Positions 53,438 to 62,939 of a stretch of 64,000 nt of DNA are shown here, piece by piece. The position numbers and the translations under genes were made by a program. Source of the stretch: Sphingobacterium detergens (GTDB lineage Bacteria > Bacteroidota > Bacteroidia > Sphingobacteriales > Sphingobacteriaceae); NCBI RefSeq assembly GCF_003610355.1, contig NZ_RAPY01000007.1, forward strand, positions 186,001 through 250,000, read 5' to 3'. Every line of letters starts with the position of its first letter. Within the stretch, counting starts at the first letter, position 1. Below the pieces are notes generated by a model, which was not told the DNA's origin, did no database searches, and saw nothing but the letters and a program-made list of their open reading frames with translations.

Positions 53438-54061
53438 TTACTTTTTGAAGTCGACAATAGAAATTGTTTCGTCACAAAATTCGTATTCTTTTTTTTGATT
53501 TGAACAGATAATAAACAATCTAAAATCGAGCTTGGTACGCGCTATTAAATTCAAATACCATTCCTCTCCTTCACTATCCAGATTACTTGTTGGCTCGTCC
53601 AACAATACTAAATTTGAATTAGAGCAGCATGCCAACACCAGTTTAACCCGTTGGCGCATCCCTGATGAAAAATGCTTTATTTCTTTGTCGAGAGCACTTT
53701 CCAACCCCAACAAATTTAATACACTCTCTTTATCAAAACCCTGAAGATAACTTTTAAATTGAAAATGAAAATCGAACAGCTCACGCAAGGTAAACTCTTC
53801 GATCAACTCTATATATGGTGCGGCAATAGACAGATGTTGGTAAACCTGATCGATACCAATGATGCTCTCTCCATTCGTATAAACCAATTCACCTTCAGAA
53901 GATGACAGACTGCCAGAAAGAACCTTCAACAAGGTGGATTTTCCAGAACCATTCTGTCCGAGGACAGCATAGCTCTTTCCGGATTCAAAACGATAGTTAA
54001 TATGCCTGAAAATCCATTCACTGTTATATCTTCGACCAATATCCTTTAATGTTATTTCCAA
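53438..54061 (-). CDS. ABC transporter ATP-binding protein
   Basis: The 207-residue ATPase has Walker A GQNGSGKSTLL, signature FSSGMRQRVKL, Walker B LVLLDEPTSNLD. The Q-loop and H-loop regions are weak (ICSNQKKE in place of the usual switch His), so ATP turnover may be atypical. No permease gene is adjacent: lpxA lies 23 bp upstream on the same strand and efp follows. Substrate unknown; a role in lipid export is only suggested by the neighbourhood. Confidence 0.86.
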   Translation of the reverse strand: MEITLKDIGRRYNSEWIFRHINYRFESGKSYAVLGQNGSGKSTLLKVLSGSLSSSEGELVYTNGESIIGIDQVYQHLSIAAPYIELIEEFTLRELFDFHFQFKSYLQGFDKESVLNLLGLESALDKEIKHFSSGMRQRVKLVLACCSNSNLVLLDEPTSNLDSEGEEWYLNLIARTKLDFRLFIICSNQKKEYEFCDETISIVDFKK

Positions 54062-54084
54062 AGCTATAAAAATCGGTAAAGCTA

Positions 54085-54873
54085 TTACATCGCTCTATTG
54101 TTGAATCCCTTCATGATACCTCTTCCGGAATTCCGAATGAAATCCAAAATTTCATCACGGATCTCTGTTGCCTGATATTCAGCTTCAATAATTTCTATTG
54201 CTTTGGCTAAATTTCGGTTCTGAACAAATAGAATACGGTAAAGATTTTGAATTTCAGCTATCTGCTCTTCCGAAAAACCTCTTCTCCGCAATCCTACAGA
54301 GTTAATTCCGGCATAAGAAATCGGCTCACGGGCCGCTTTTACAAACGGTGGAATATCTTTACGTACCAAAGAACCTCCTGTGACGAATGCATGCGAACCA
54401 ATTTTCACAAATTGATGTACTGCGACCATCCCTGCTAAAACAACATAATCCCCGACTGTGATATGTCCTGCAAGGGTACTGTTATTCGAAAAAACACAAT
54501 TATCACCCACTTCACAATCATGTGCGACGTGGCTGTAGGCTTGAATCAAACAGTTTTTACCGATGACAGTTTTATAACGGTCCTTCGTTCCTCTATTGAT
54601 TGTTACACATTCACGAATCGTTGTATTATCTCCAATTTCTGCTGTTGTAATCTCGCCATCAAATTTTAAGTCTTGAGGTTCACCAGAAATCACGGCACCG
54701 GGATATATCTTACAGTTCTTTCCAATTCGAGCTCCATCCATAATGGTCACATTTGATCCAATCCAAGTACCTTCTCCAATGACAACGTCCTTGTAAATGG
54801 TTACAAATGGTTCAATGACCACATTTTTAGCAATCTTTGCTTCTGGATGAATATAAGCTAATGGCTGTATCAT
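54085..54873 (-). CDS. lpxA: UDP-N-acetylglucosamine acyltransferase LpxA
   Basis: The 262-residue left-handed beta-helix protein shows hexapeptide repeats through residue 190, the GEPQDLKFDGE motif, HVAHDCEVGDNC with the catalytic His, and the C-terminal helical domain (GINSVGLRRRGFSEEQI). It performs the first step of lipid A synthesis in the cytoplasm. It follows lpxC/fabZ after 10 bp, in an lpxD - lpxC/fabZ - lpxA order. Confidence 0.97.
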   Translation of the reverse strand: MIQPLAYIHPEAKIAKNVVIEPFVTIYKDVVIGEGTWIGSNVTIMDGARIGKNCKIYPGAVISGEPQDLKFDGEITTAEIGDNTTIRECVTINRGTKDRYKTVIGKNCLIQAYSHVAHDCEVGDNCVFSNNSTLAGHITVGDYVVLAGMVAVHQFVKIGSHAFVTGGSLVRKDIPPFVKAAREPISYAGINSVGLRRRGFSEEQIAEIQNLYRILFVQNRNLAKAIEIIEAEYQATEIRDEILDFIRNSGRGIMKGFNNRAM

Positions 54874-54883
54874 CTATACTTCT

Positions 54884-56284
54884 TTAGTTGTTATTTACTC
54901 TTACGATCTGTGCCATAAGTTCTGCCTCGCAGACTATTTTCTCTCCCACCATGGCCACACCTTTCATTTTAGCAATACCTCTCCGGATCGGCTCCATGAG
55001 ATCACATCTAAAAATAACACAGTCCCCAGGGGTTACTTGTGCTTTAAAACGTGCATTCTCAATTTTGAGAAATAATGTTAGCCAGTTTTCAGGATCTGGA
55101 ACAGTCTTTAGGACCAAGATACCACCAGTCTGAGCCATTGCTTCAACTTGCAATACACCGGGGAATAATGGAGCTCCAGGAAAATGTCCCATAAATAAGT
55201 CTTCATTCATGGTTACATTCTTTAACCCCACAACATGTGTCTCGGTTAATTCTAAAATCTTATCGACCATGAGCATTGGCTGACGATGCGGAAGGATTTT
55301 CATAATCTCCACAGTATCATACAATGCAGGCATATTTGGATCGTAAACTTTTATTTTTTTACGTGTTTTATCTTTCTTAATCTGCTCTTTGATTTTCTTT
55401 GCAAAGGCGACATTTGCAGCATGTCCCGGACGAGCAGCCATAATATGGCCTTTCAGAGGTCGACCTACAAGTGCCAAATCACCAACCATATCCAACAGTT
55501 TATGTCGAGCAGGCTCATTCTGATGACGCAACTGAATATTATTCAGAATACCTTCTTTTGCAACGGCGACTGTATCATTATGAAAAAGATGCGCAAGTTT
55601 CTGCAATTCCTCAGGAGAAGTTTCTTTATCAACAATAACAATTGCATTGCTTAGATCCCCTCCTTTAATGAGTCCGTGGTCGACTAACATCTCCAATTCG
55701 TGTAGAAAACAAAACGTACGTGAAGAAGCTATTTCTGCTTTAAAATCTTCTATAGAAGTAATCGCAGCGTGTTGACTACCCAAGACAGGTGAATTGAAAT
55801 CAATCATACAAGTCAAACGATAATCATCCATAGGCATTCCCAGGATCTCTACTTTACGTTCTGGTTCTGCATAATGAATATTACTAGAGATCTCATAATA
55901 ATCTCTGTCTGCATCTTGTTCTTCAAACCCCGCTTCTTCCAACAATTTCACAAAAATTGCTGAACTCCCATCCAAAATTGGAATTTCAGGACCATCAATA
56001 TCAATCATGACATTGTCGATTTGCAGACCAATTAATGATGCCATTAAATGCTCGATTGTACTGACACTTGCTCCATTCTGAGAAATAGTGGTCCCTCTGG
56101 AAGTGTCTGTAACATTATCTGCATCAACCAAAACCTCAGGTTGACCTTCTAAATCTACACGTCTGAACTTAAACCAGTGATTTTCCGGAGCTGGTTTGAT
56201 CGTCATCGATACAATTTTTCCTGTATGAAGACCTACCCCCGAAATTTCAACCTCGTTTTTGATGGTTCTCTGTTTCACATTCAT
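54884..56284 (-). CDS. lpxC-fabZ: Bifunctional LpxC deacetylase / FabZ dehydratase
   Basis: A 466-residue fusion. The N-terminal LpxC part (about 1-310) has SGVGLHTG, the zinc ligand in STIEHLMASL and the RHKLLDMVGDL motif; the C-terminal FabZ part (about 320-466) has LPHRQPMLMVD, HFPGAPLFPG with the catalytic His, and EAMAQTGG with the Glu. It combines lipid A deacetylation with beta-hydroxyacyl-ACP dehydration, a fusion well known in Bacteroidota. The ATG at 56284 (MNVKQRTI) is chosen over the ATG at 56296. Confidence 0.96.
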   Translation of the reverse strand: MNVKQRTIKNEVEISGVGLHTGKIVSMTIKPAPENHWFKFRRVDLEGQPEVLVDADNVTDTSRGTTISQNGASVSTIEHLMASLIGLQIDNVMIDIDGPEIPILDGSSAIFVKLLEEAGFEEQDADRDYYEISSNIHYAEPERKVEILGMPMDDYRLTCMIDFNSPVLGSQHAAITSIEDFKAEIASSRTFCFLHELEMLVDHGLIKGGDLSNAIVIVDKETSPEELQKLAHLFHNDTVAVAKEGILNNIQLRHQNEPARHKLLDMVGDLALVGRPLKGHIMAARPGHAANVAFAKKIKEQIKKDKTRKKIKVYDPNMPALYDTVEIMKILPHRQPMLMVDKILELTETHVVGLKNVTMNEDLFMGHFPGAPLFPGVLQVEAMAQTGGILVLKTVPDPENWLTLFLKIENARFKAQVTPGDCVIFRCDLMEPIRRGIAKMKGVAMVGEKIVCEAELMAQIVRVNNN

Positions 56285-56427
56285 TTCTAATAACATATTT
56301 TTAAATCAAAACTTCTTTTGACAAAACCATCATGAGATTATAATATTTATATCGAAATAGCAGCAAGCTAGACTGCTCATGATCGCTTCATTACAATTAA
56401 ATAACAGTTTATTTCAATGAAAAAAGA

Positions 56428-57468
56428 TTATTTTAACTTTGATTCTATTAATTTTTCTAGCTCTTGGATGCGTTTCTCTAACTCTGGAAGGCGCGCAAAT
56501 ATCACATTTGAGCGTAACTGAGGCTGATACGGCATCACAGGTGTGCCACCCCATTTTTTCCCTTCGTCTTTAATTGACCGATTAACACCCGATTGAGCTT
56601 GTATTTGGGAGCCTTTAGCCACGACAATATGTCCTACGACACCAACCTGTCCTCCTAACACCACTCGCTCTCCAATTTTTGAGCTTCCAGAAATACCTGT
56701 CTGCGCAGCAATTACTGTATTTTTACCAATATCAACGTTATGTGCAATTTGAATCAGATTATCCAATTTGACACCATCACGCACAATAGTTGCCCCCATA
56801 GTAGCTCTATCGATCACAGTATTCGCGCCAATCTCAACATTGTCCTCTATTTGAACATAACCTATTTGTGGGACCTTCTTATAAGAACCGTCTTCCTGAG
56901 GGGCAAAACCAAAACCATCAGAGCCAATAACGACACCTGAATGAACAACAACGTTCTTACCTACCTTGCAATCATGGTAGATCTTTACTCCTGGATAAAG
57001 GGTCGTATTATCATCAATCGTAACTTTATCTCCTATAAAAACCTGTGGATAAATCTTCACATTATCGCCAATCGTAACCCCCTTACCAATATACGCAAAC
57101 GCTCCAATATACCCCCCTGCTCCTATTGTTGCCTCAGGGTGTATAAAACAAGGTTCTTCACGTCCACTTTTGTCGAGACGAAACTCATTATACATATTCA
57201 ATATGGTAGAGAAAGCAGCATAGGCATTCTTAACACGAATAATCGTCAGTGTGGGTTTGGTCTCTTGCATCAATTGCAAATCTTCATTCACAATGACAAT
57301 TGATGCATCAGTAGTATAAATAAAATGCTCATATTTTGGATTTGACAAAAAAGAAAGATCGCCTTTTTTACCTTCCTCAATTTTGGCAAGGTTACCTACA
57401 GTAACTTCAGGATTCCCTTCAATCCTTCCTTCTAATAATGTCCCTATTTGTTGAGCAGTAAATTGCAT
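56428..57468 (-). CDS. lpxD: UDP-3-O-acylglucosamine N-acyltransferase LpxD
   Basis: The 346-residue protein has the N-terminal LpxD uridine-binding domain (DLSFLSNPKYEHF) and a long left-handed beta-helix of hexapeptide repeats with the catalytic His in IQIAHNVDIGKN, ending in a short C-terminal helix with LEKRIQELEKLI. It adds the N-linked acyl chain in lipid A synthesis. It begins 33 bp after the HD-domain gene and has its own minus-7 element. Confidence 0.96.
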   Translation of the reverse strand: MQFTAQQIGTLLEGRIEGNPEVTVGNLAKIEEGKKGDLSFLSNPKYEHFIYTTDASIVIVNEDLQLMQETKPTLTIIRVKNAYAAFSTILNMYNEFRLDKSGREEPCFIHPEATIGAGGYIGAFAYIGKGVTIGDNVKIYPQVFIGDKVTIDDNTTLYPGVKIYHDCKVGKNVVVHSGVVIGSDGFGFAPQEDGSYKKVPQIGYVQIEDNVEIGANTVIDRATMGATIVRDGVKLDNLIQIAHNVDIGKNTVIAAQTGISGSSKIGERVVLGGQVGVVGHIVVAKGSQIQAQSGVNRSIKDEGKKWGGTPVMPYQPQLRSNVIFARLPELEKRIQELEKLIESKLK

Positions 57469-57472
57469 GGTA

Positions 57473-57480
57473 CAAATCTA
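57473..57480 (-). promoter_or_regulatory. TAnnTTTG minus-7 element abutting the lpxD start
   Basis: On the minus strand TAGATTTG ends 4 nt before the lpxD ATG, suggesting an internal promoter giving a nearly leaderless lpxD-lpxC-lpxA message. Confidence 0.5.
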
Positions 57481-57501
57481 TGTTTTTTTATTAAAAAATA
57501 A

Positions 57502-58752
57502 CTATCCGATGGAAGGAATTGCAATATATCCTACCTCTTTCGGATAACATAATGCGTATTTGGACACATTTTTTGACAATGCTTCTAAATTTCCAAGATC
57601 CGACGCTTCAGTAATATCAATAAGCTCTCCCGATTTCAATAATATCTTGATTTGATCATTGGAAGGGTTATATGCGCGATTATGAATTTCCTGTGTAAAC
57701 ACATAATAATGAAGATCCTCTTCCTTTACACTCAAGCACTCCTGCACTTTGGTTTTTACCAGTTCGATATAATCTGGGGAAAAGGGTTTATTGCTCATAA
57801 CTGAACGATACAGGTCTCTTTTCATTATTCGCTGACACATTTTACTCAAAATCTTGTCCTCATGCAGCTCCCATGTTTTTATCGCTGACATAATATCTGT
57901 ATCATCTAAACGAGTAAACCAGTCCAAATGCAACGGGTCTGCCATAAAATTTGTTAGGTCAATCTCCTGACTCAAAAACCAATGGAATGCTGGGGTAGAA
58001 AAGAGTGTTACTCCAGATGCTGTTAAATATTTTGCTCTTTGTAAAATTTTAATCAATAATTGCTCTGCCCCTATAACTGTTTTATGTAAATACACTTGCC
58101 AATACATCAGTCTCCGTGCAATAATAAATTTTTCCACAGAATAAAGTCCTTTGTATTCAACTACAATCTCGTCATTCACTACATTCAACATCTTAATAAT
58201 GCGGTCAAATGAAATTACACCTTCAGAAACGCCAGTAAAAAAGCTGTCTCTATTTAGATAATCCATCCGGTCTACATCCAATTGGCTGGAGACAAGCTGA
58301 TGGAGAAATTTTCGAGTGTATTTATTATTAAAGATATCAATCGCGATACTTAATCTCCCACCCAAATCCTGGTTCATCCGATCCATCAACAAAGAGGAAA
58401 GCAATTCATGTGAAACGCCTGCAATCAAACTATGTTCCAATGAATGGGAAAAGGGACCATGACCGATATCGTGTAGCAAAATCGCGGCTAAGACAGCTTC
58501 TTCTTCCTTTTCAGAGATCTCTACCCCTTTACTTCGAAGCGTCTCCAATGCCATCGACATCAGATGCATCGCTCCTATCGCGTGCTGAAATCGTGTATGT
58601 AACGCCCCTGGATAGACCAAATGAGTCATACTCACCTGTTTAACATAACGAAGTCGCTGAAAATAGGGATGTTGTACAAGGTCAAAGACCAACCCCGTAG
58701 GAATGGCAACAAACCCGTATACAGGATCATTGATGATTTTATTTTTGTTCAA
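57502..58752 (-). CDS. HD-domain phosphohydrolase
   Basis: The 416-residue protein carries the HD metal site (TRFQHAIGAMHL and ILLHDIGHGPFSHSLEH) and the downstream QLDVDRMDYLNRDS motif of the dGTPase/SAMHD1-like HD family. Substrate unknown; dNTPs are a possibility. The first codon is TTG (58752), supported by the family-like start NKNKIINDPVYGF. It is divergent from porX and upstream of lpxD. Confidence 0.88.
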   Translation of the reverse strand: MNKNKIINDPVYGFVAIPTGLVFDLVQHPYFQRLRYVKQVSMTHLVYPGALHTRFQHAIGAMHLMSMALETLRSKGVEISEKEEEAVLAAILLHDIGHGPFSHSLEHSLIAGVSHELLSSLLMDRMNQDLGGRLSIAIDIFNNKYTRKFLHQLVSSQLDVDRMDYLNRDSFFTGVSEGVISFDRIIKMLNVVNDEIVVEYKGLYSVEKFIIARRLMYWQVYLHKTVIGAEQLLIKILQRAKYLTASGVTLFSTPAFHWFLSQEIDLTNFMADPLHLDWFTRLDDTDIMSAIKTWELHEDKILSKMCQRIMKRDLYRSVMSNKPFSPDYIELVKTKVQECLSVKEEDLHYYVFTQEIHNRAYNPSNDQIKILLKSGELIDITEASDLGNLEALSKNVSKYALCYPKEVGYIAIPSIG

Positions 58753-58894
58753 TGCGGCGATAAATTAATGCTACTTTTCAACATATTAAATAGAAAACCC
58801 GCTTGTGTAAAACACAAACTTATGGTTATCACTAATATAAACTTAAAACAAAGATAGTTAGTTCATCGTTAAGAAATGTTAAAAATAAATCTAA

Positions 58895-58926
58895 AGCACG
58901 ATATTTGCTTATGTTAGCACGATATT
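58895..58926. repeat. 11-bp direct repeat between the HD gene and porX
   Basis: AGCACGATATT at 58895-58905 and again at 58916-58926, exactly 21 bp apart (two helical turns), about 90 bp upstream of porX. Possible operator. Confidence 0.55.
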
Positions 58927-59012
58927 GAAATCCATTCAATGAACGAGGTATTTTCTTTTGTTACAATTTGAGTAACATATCAACCTCTCTTATAGTAGAC
59001 ATATATAACAAG

Positions 59013-60566
59013 ATGCAAAAAACACATATTCTCTGGGCTGATGACGAAATTGACTTTCTAAAACCTCATATTTTGTTTTTAGAAAGTAAGGGGTATAAAG
59101 TTGACACAGTCAACAATGGAAATGATGCGGTTGAAGCCTTTAAAAATGGTTTTTTTCACTTAATATTTCTGGATGAAAACATGCCGGGGCTAACTGGGCT
59201 CGAAACACTTGCGATCATCAAGTCCATTAATCCTACAGTTCCTATCGTGCTCGTCACCAAAAATGAAGAGGAACATGTCATGGAAGATGCCATCGGATCT
59301 AAGATAGATGACTATTTAATCAAACCTGTAAATCCCAAGCAGATTTTGATGACAATAAAAAAACTCACTGAAAATAAACGTATTGTCAATGAGAAAACTT
59401 CCATGGCCTACCAGCAAGATTTCCGCAATTTAGGTATGATCTTAAATGACGATCTGGATTTCAATCAGTGGTCAGAAGTATATAAAAAACTTGTTTACTG
59501 GGAATTATCACTTGAAAAGCTTGATGACAACAACATGCATGAAATCCTGACCATGCAAAAGTCGGAAGCAAACATGCAATTTTCAAAGTTTGTAGAAAAT
59601 AACTATATCAATTGGATCAATCGCCCGGAAAATGCACCTATTTTATCCCATCAGTTGTTTAAAAAGAAAGTATTTCCAGTACTTGAGGATGAAATCTCTA
59701 CCTTTTTCGTCCTGATAGATAATTTGCGTTTTGATCAATGGAAAATCATCAACGAGGTGATTACAGATTATTTTAGACTGGAAGAAGAGATCAACTATTT
59801 CAGCATCCTTCCAACTGCAACACAATATGCAAGAAATGCAATCTTCAGCGGCTTAACACCATTAGAAATGGAAAAACGGTTTCCGAAGTTATGGCAAAAT
59901 GACGAGGATGAGGGGGGCAAGAACTTATATGAAGACAAATTTCTAGATGATCAGGTCAAAAGGTTATATCGTAAACCGATAAAACATTCTTACACCAAAG
60001 TTTTAACACTTGAACAAGGCAAGGACGTTTTAGATAATTTAGGGAACTTGATGCATAATCAGCTCAATGTCCTGGTCTACAACTTCGTTGATATGCTATC
60101 CCATGCACGAACAGACAGCTCTATGATCCGTGAACTGGCGAATGATGAAGCGGCATACCGTTCGCTTACCTTATCCTGGTTTGAGCACTCACCCCTATTA
60201 GAGACCCTTAAATGGCTTTCACAGAAAAAAGTACGTGTTATTATCACAACGGACCATGGGACGATTCGGGTAAAAAAACCGAGCAAAATCGTTGGAGATA
60301 GAAATACAAATACGAATCTCCGCTATAAACAAGGGAAAAATCTAAACTACATTGAAAAAGATGTATTTACGATAAAAAATCCCCATGATGCACAGTTGCC
60401 CAAACTTCATGTTAGCTCAACCTATGTATTCGCCAAAGAGGATTCCTACTTTGTTTATCCAAACAATTACAATCAATTTGTTAATTACTTTAACGGAACA
60501 TTCCAACATGGAGGAATATCATTGGAAGAAATGATCATCCCCTTTGCGACATACTTGCCGAAATAG
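59013..60566 (+). CDS. porX: PorX-type two-component response regulator with PglZ domain
   Basis: The 517-residue protein has an N-terminal receiver domain (WADDEIDF, Asp54 in LIFLDENMPG, Lys in LIKPVNPK) and a C-terminal PglZ/alkaline-phosphatase-like domain (LIDNLRFDQW, STATQYARNAIFSG-like PTATQYARNAIF, TTDHGTIRV, HGGISLEEMI). This is the PorX architecture known to regulate the type IX secretion system in Bacteroidota. The ATG at 59013 is chosen because an upstream in-frame start would add 15 residues absent from the family. No kinase PorY is nearby. Confidence 0.93.
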   Translation: MQKTHILWADDEIDFLKPHILFLESKGYKVDTVNNGNDAVEAFKNGFFHLIFLDENMPGLTGLETLAIIKSINPTVPIVLVTKNEEEHVMEDAIGSKIDDYLIKPVNPKQILMTIKKLTENKRIVNEKTSMAYQQDFRNLGMILNDDLDFNQWSEVYKKLVYWELSLEKLDDNNMHEILTMQKSEANMQFSKFVENNYINWINRPENAPILSHQLFKKKVFPVLEDEISTFFVLIDNLRFDQWKIINEVITDYFRLEEEINYFSILPTATQYARNAIFSGLTPLEMEKRFPKLWQNDEDEGGKNLYEDKFLDDQVKRLYRKPIKHSYTKVLTLEQGKDVLDNLGNLMHNQLNVLVYNFVDMLSHARTDSSMIRELANDEAAYRSLTLSWFEHSPLLETLKWLSQKKVRVIITTDHGTIRVKKPSKIVGDRNTNTNLRYKQGKNLNYIEKDVFTIKNPHDAQLPKLHVSSTYVFAKEDSYFVYPNNYNQFVNYFNGTFQHGGISLEEMIIPFATYLPK

Positions 60567-60578
60567 TAATTTTGCAAC

Positions 60579-60989
60579 ATGGAAATTATCGTAAATACAA
60601 CGGCAGATCTTTCTGTTGCAGCCCAAACTCTTTTGAACAGGTTTCCAAAGGATCGAATTTTTCTGTTATATGGTGCAATGGGGGCAGGAAAAACGACCTT
60701 TATAAAATATTTGTGTGAACAATTAGGTGTAAAAGATAGCACGTCTAGTCCTACCTTCTCGATTGTTAACGAATATGATTCTGATAACGGGCCAATCTAT
60801 CATTTTGATTTTTATAGGATTAAAGATGAACAGGAGGCATTTGACTTTGGTTATGAGGAATATTTCTATTCGGGAGCATACTGCTTTATTGAGTGGCCTG
60901 AAAAAATACCAAATTTGTTGCCCGAAGAAGCGAAAGAAATACATATCAGCATCATAGACGCCGCTACCCGAAAAATATCTATCCGTTAA
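60579..60989 (+). CDS. tsaE: tRNA threonylcarbamoyladenosine biosynthesis ATPase TsaE
   Basis: A 136-residue P-loop protein with Walker A GAMGAGKTTFIKYLC, SSPTFSIVNEYD, the HFDFYRIKDEQEAFDFGYEEYF segment (in two halves) and FIEWPEKIP, all diagnostic of TsaE. It works with TsaB and TsaD to make t6A37 in tRNA. It begins 12 bp after porX, so the two genes are probably co-transcribed. Confidence 0.96.
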   Translation: MEIIVNTTADLSVAAQTLLNRFPKDRIFLLYGAMGAGKTTFIKYLCEQLGVKDSTSSPTFSIVNEYDSDNGPIYHFDFYRIKDEQEAFDFGYEEYFYSGAYCFIEWPEKIPNLLPEEAKEIHISIIDAATRKISIR

Positions 60990-61012
60990 TCTATCTTTTA
61001 TCATATTCCATT

Positions 61013-62056
61013 ATGGCTCATTCATCGTCTTGTCAATATATTCCTTCAGATATCCACGTACCAGGGTTAGCAGCTATTCATGCAGAACATTTAAGTTTCT
61101 CCTTCCATGAAAACAATGTACAGTTTGCTGTTGAAAATGCTTCTTTTGATATTGAAGGGGGAAAAATAACGGCTATCATCGGTGAGTCCGGAAGTGGAAA
61201 AAGTACGCTTCTTAAATTAATCTATGGCTTGTTAGAACCTACGGACGGAGTCGTACGGTATAAAGGCTGGCAAGTTCCCACACGCAAAGACAAGCTAATA
61301 CCCGGACATGATGCCATGAAACTCGTTTCGCAAGGATTCGACGATTTAAATACCTATGCGAATGTATGGGATAACGTTGCTTCACAGCTACCCAATACGG
61401 ATATCAAACGCAAGCAGGATAAAACCGCAGAGATTTTACAACGCTTACGCATAGATCATTTGGCAAAAAAACGAGTTGCCGATATCAGTGGCGGAGAAAA
61501 ACAGCGTGTTGCGATCTGCCGCGCATTGATCAATGAACCTGAGGTATTATTGATGGATGAACCATTTAACCAAGTGGACGCATCTTTTCGCGACACCTTG
61601 CAACAGGACATCAAAGATATTGTGAAGGAAACAGGTCTTACGATCATTTTGGTTTCGCATGATCCCACTGAGGTGCTTGCGCTGGCAGACAACCTTATTG
61701 TCATGAAATCAGGAAAAATATTAGATCAAAATAATCCACACCTATTATATAGCCAACCATCACACCCCTATACGGCACAATTGTTGGCAAAAAGTAATAT
61801 CCTAAATCCCCAACAAGCACAAAATTTAGGTATAGCAAGTGAAAAGCCCATTGCAATTCATCAAGAATGGATTTCTATTATGCTCGCCGAAGAATCACCT
61901 TTCTTTGTAAAAGACACTAAATTTAGAGGCTTCTATTATGAAATCGTTGTTTCAAACAATGTGGTTGACCTACATTGCACAACCATTTCACAGCTAATCC
62001 CACAAAAAAATCAGGCTGTTGAATTAACAATTTCTCATTGGATTCCTTTCGATTAA
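61013..62056 (+). CDS. ABC transporter ATP-binding protein with C-terminal extension
   Basis: The 347-residue ATPase has Walker A GESGSGKSTLL, Q-loop LVSQGFDDL, signature ISGGEKQRVA, Walker B VLLMDEPFNQVD and the switch His in LVSHDPTE. About 100 residues after the ATPase core form a TOBE-like beta domain, as in Pot/Fbp-type importers. No permease or binding protein is near, so the substrate is unknown. It starts 23 bp after tsaE and its last bases overlap the convergent esterase gene by 4 bp. Confidence 0.88.
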   Translation: MAHSSSCQYIPSDIHVPGLAAIHAEHLSFSFHENNVQFAVENASFDIEGGKITAIIGESGSGKSTLLKLIYGLLEPTDGVVRYKGWQVPTRKDKLIPGHDAMKLVSQGFDDLNTYANVWDNVASQLPNTDIKRKQDKTAEILQRLRIDHLAKKRVADISGGEKQRVAICRALINEPEVLLMDEPFNQVDASFRDTLQQDIKDIVKETGLTIILVSHDPTEVLALADNLIVMKSGKILDQNNPHLLYSQPSHPYTAQLLAKSNILNPQQAQNLGIASEKPIAIHQEWISIMLAEESPFFVKDTKFRGFYYEIVVSNNVVDLHCTTISQLIPQKNQAVELTISHWIPFD

Positions 62057-62904
62057 TTCAAGGTGGACATCCAGGATAGAAATGCATCAAACCATTTTTT
62101 TTCTGAAGTTTTGTTGATCAAGCCAAAGCCGTGGCCGCCTTGTTCAAACACATAGATTGTATTTGGGACATGCACCTTATCCAATGCTGCCATCATTCGG
62201 TAGCTGTTTTCAATCGGAACAGATTTGTCATCTTTGGCATGCACAAAAAAAACAGGACAGACCTCAGGAGAAACCTGTAAATCTGAAGAGAATAATTGAA
62301 CAAGTTCTTCGGATGGATTTTCTCCAATCAGATTGATTTTAGAACCTTTATGTGTCACATCATTCTGCATAGAAATAACTGGATATATTAGTCCTGCAAA
62401 GTCCGGTCGAAGTGACACATGTGACGGATTGGAAATATATTCTTTCTTAAATTTTGTCACTAAGGTTGATGCTAAATGTCCTCCCGCCGAAAATCCAATA
62501 ACACCAACTTTTTTAAGTTGTGGGTTGGATGTGCGAATCAATTGTACTGCCCGTTGAGCATCTTGAAGCGGCCCAATACTCTTATCCCGCATGATATTGG
62601 GTGAGGGTAATCTGTATTGTAATACATAAGCCGAATATCCATTTCTTACGAGTTCCTGAGCGACTGCATGCCCTTCATGATCCATTGCGATATGTGCGTA
62701 TCCACCTCCAGGGATCACAAGTACGGCAATATTTTTGGCCGCACCTTCAGCTGGAGTATAAACAAATAATTTGGGTATGTTTTTTTCCAAAAGAACCTGA
62801 TCTTTATCTGTTGCATTCGGAATAGTATCTGGGTAAAGATTTATAACTTCCTGAGCCTTTGCAAGCGAAACCAAAGAACATAAGATCATAAGAATTTTTT
62901 TCAT
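62053..62904 (-). CDS. Secreted alpha/beta hydrolase (acetyl-xylan-esterase-like)
   Basis: The 283-residue protein has a signal peptide (MKKILMILCSLVSLAKAQ), an oxyanion-hole segment VIPGGGYAHIAMDHEG, the nucleophile Ser in GFSAGGHLAST, the acid Asp in HAKDDKSVP and the His in GGHGFGL. It belongs to the esterase/lipase family that deacylates sugars in Bacteroidota. It overlaps the end of the ABC ATPase gene by 4 bp in convergent orientation. Substrate unproven. Confidence 0.86.
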   Translation of the reverse strand: MKKILMILCSLVSLAKAQEVINLYPDTIPNATDKDQVLLEKNIPKLFVYTPAEGAAKNIAVLVIPGGGYAHIAMDHEGHAVAQELVRNGYSAYVLQYRLPSPNIMRDKSIGPLQDAQRAVQLIRTSNPQLKKVGVIGFSAGGHLASTLVTKFKKEYISNPSHVSLRPDFAGLIYPVISMQNDVTHKGSKINLIGENPSEELVQLFSSDLQVSPEVCPVFFVHAKDDKSVPIENSYRMMAALDKVHVPNTIYVFEQGGHGFGLINKTSEKKWFDAFLSWMSTLN

Positions 62905-62939
62905 CTCTATTATCTATATTATATAATATGTGGTATCCC

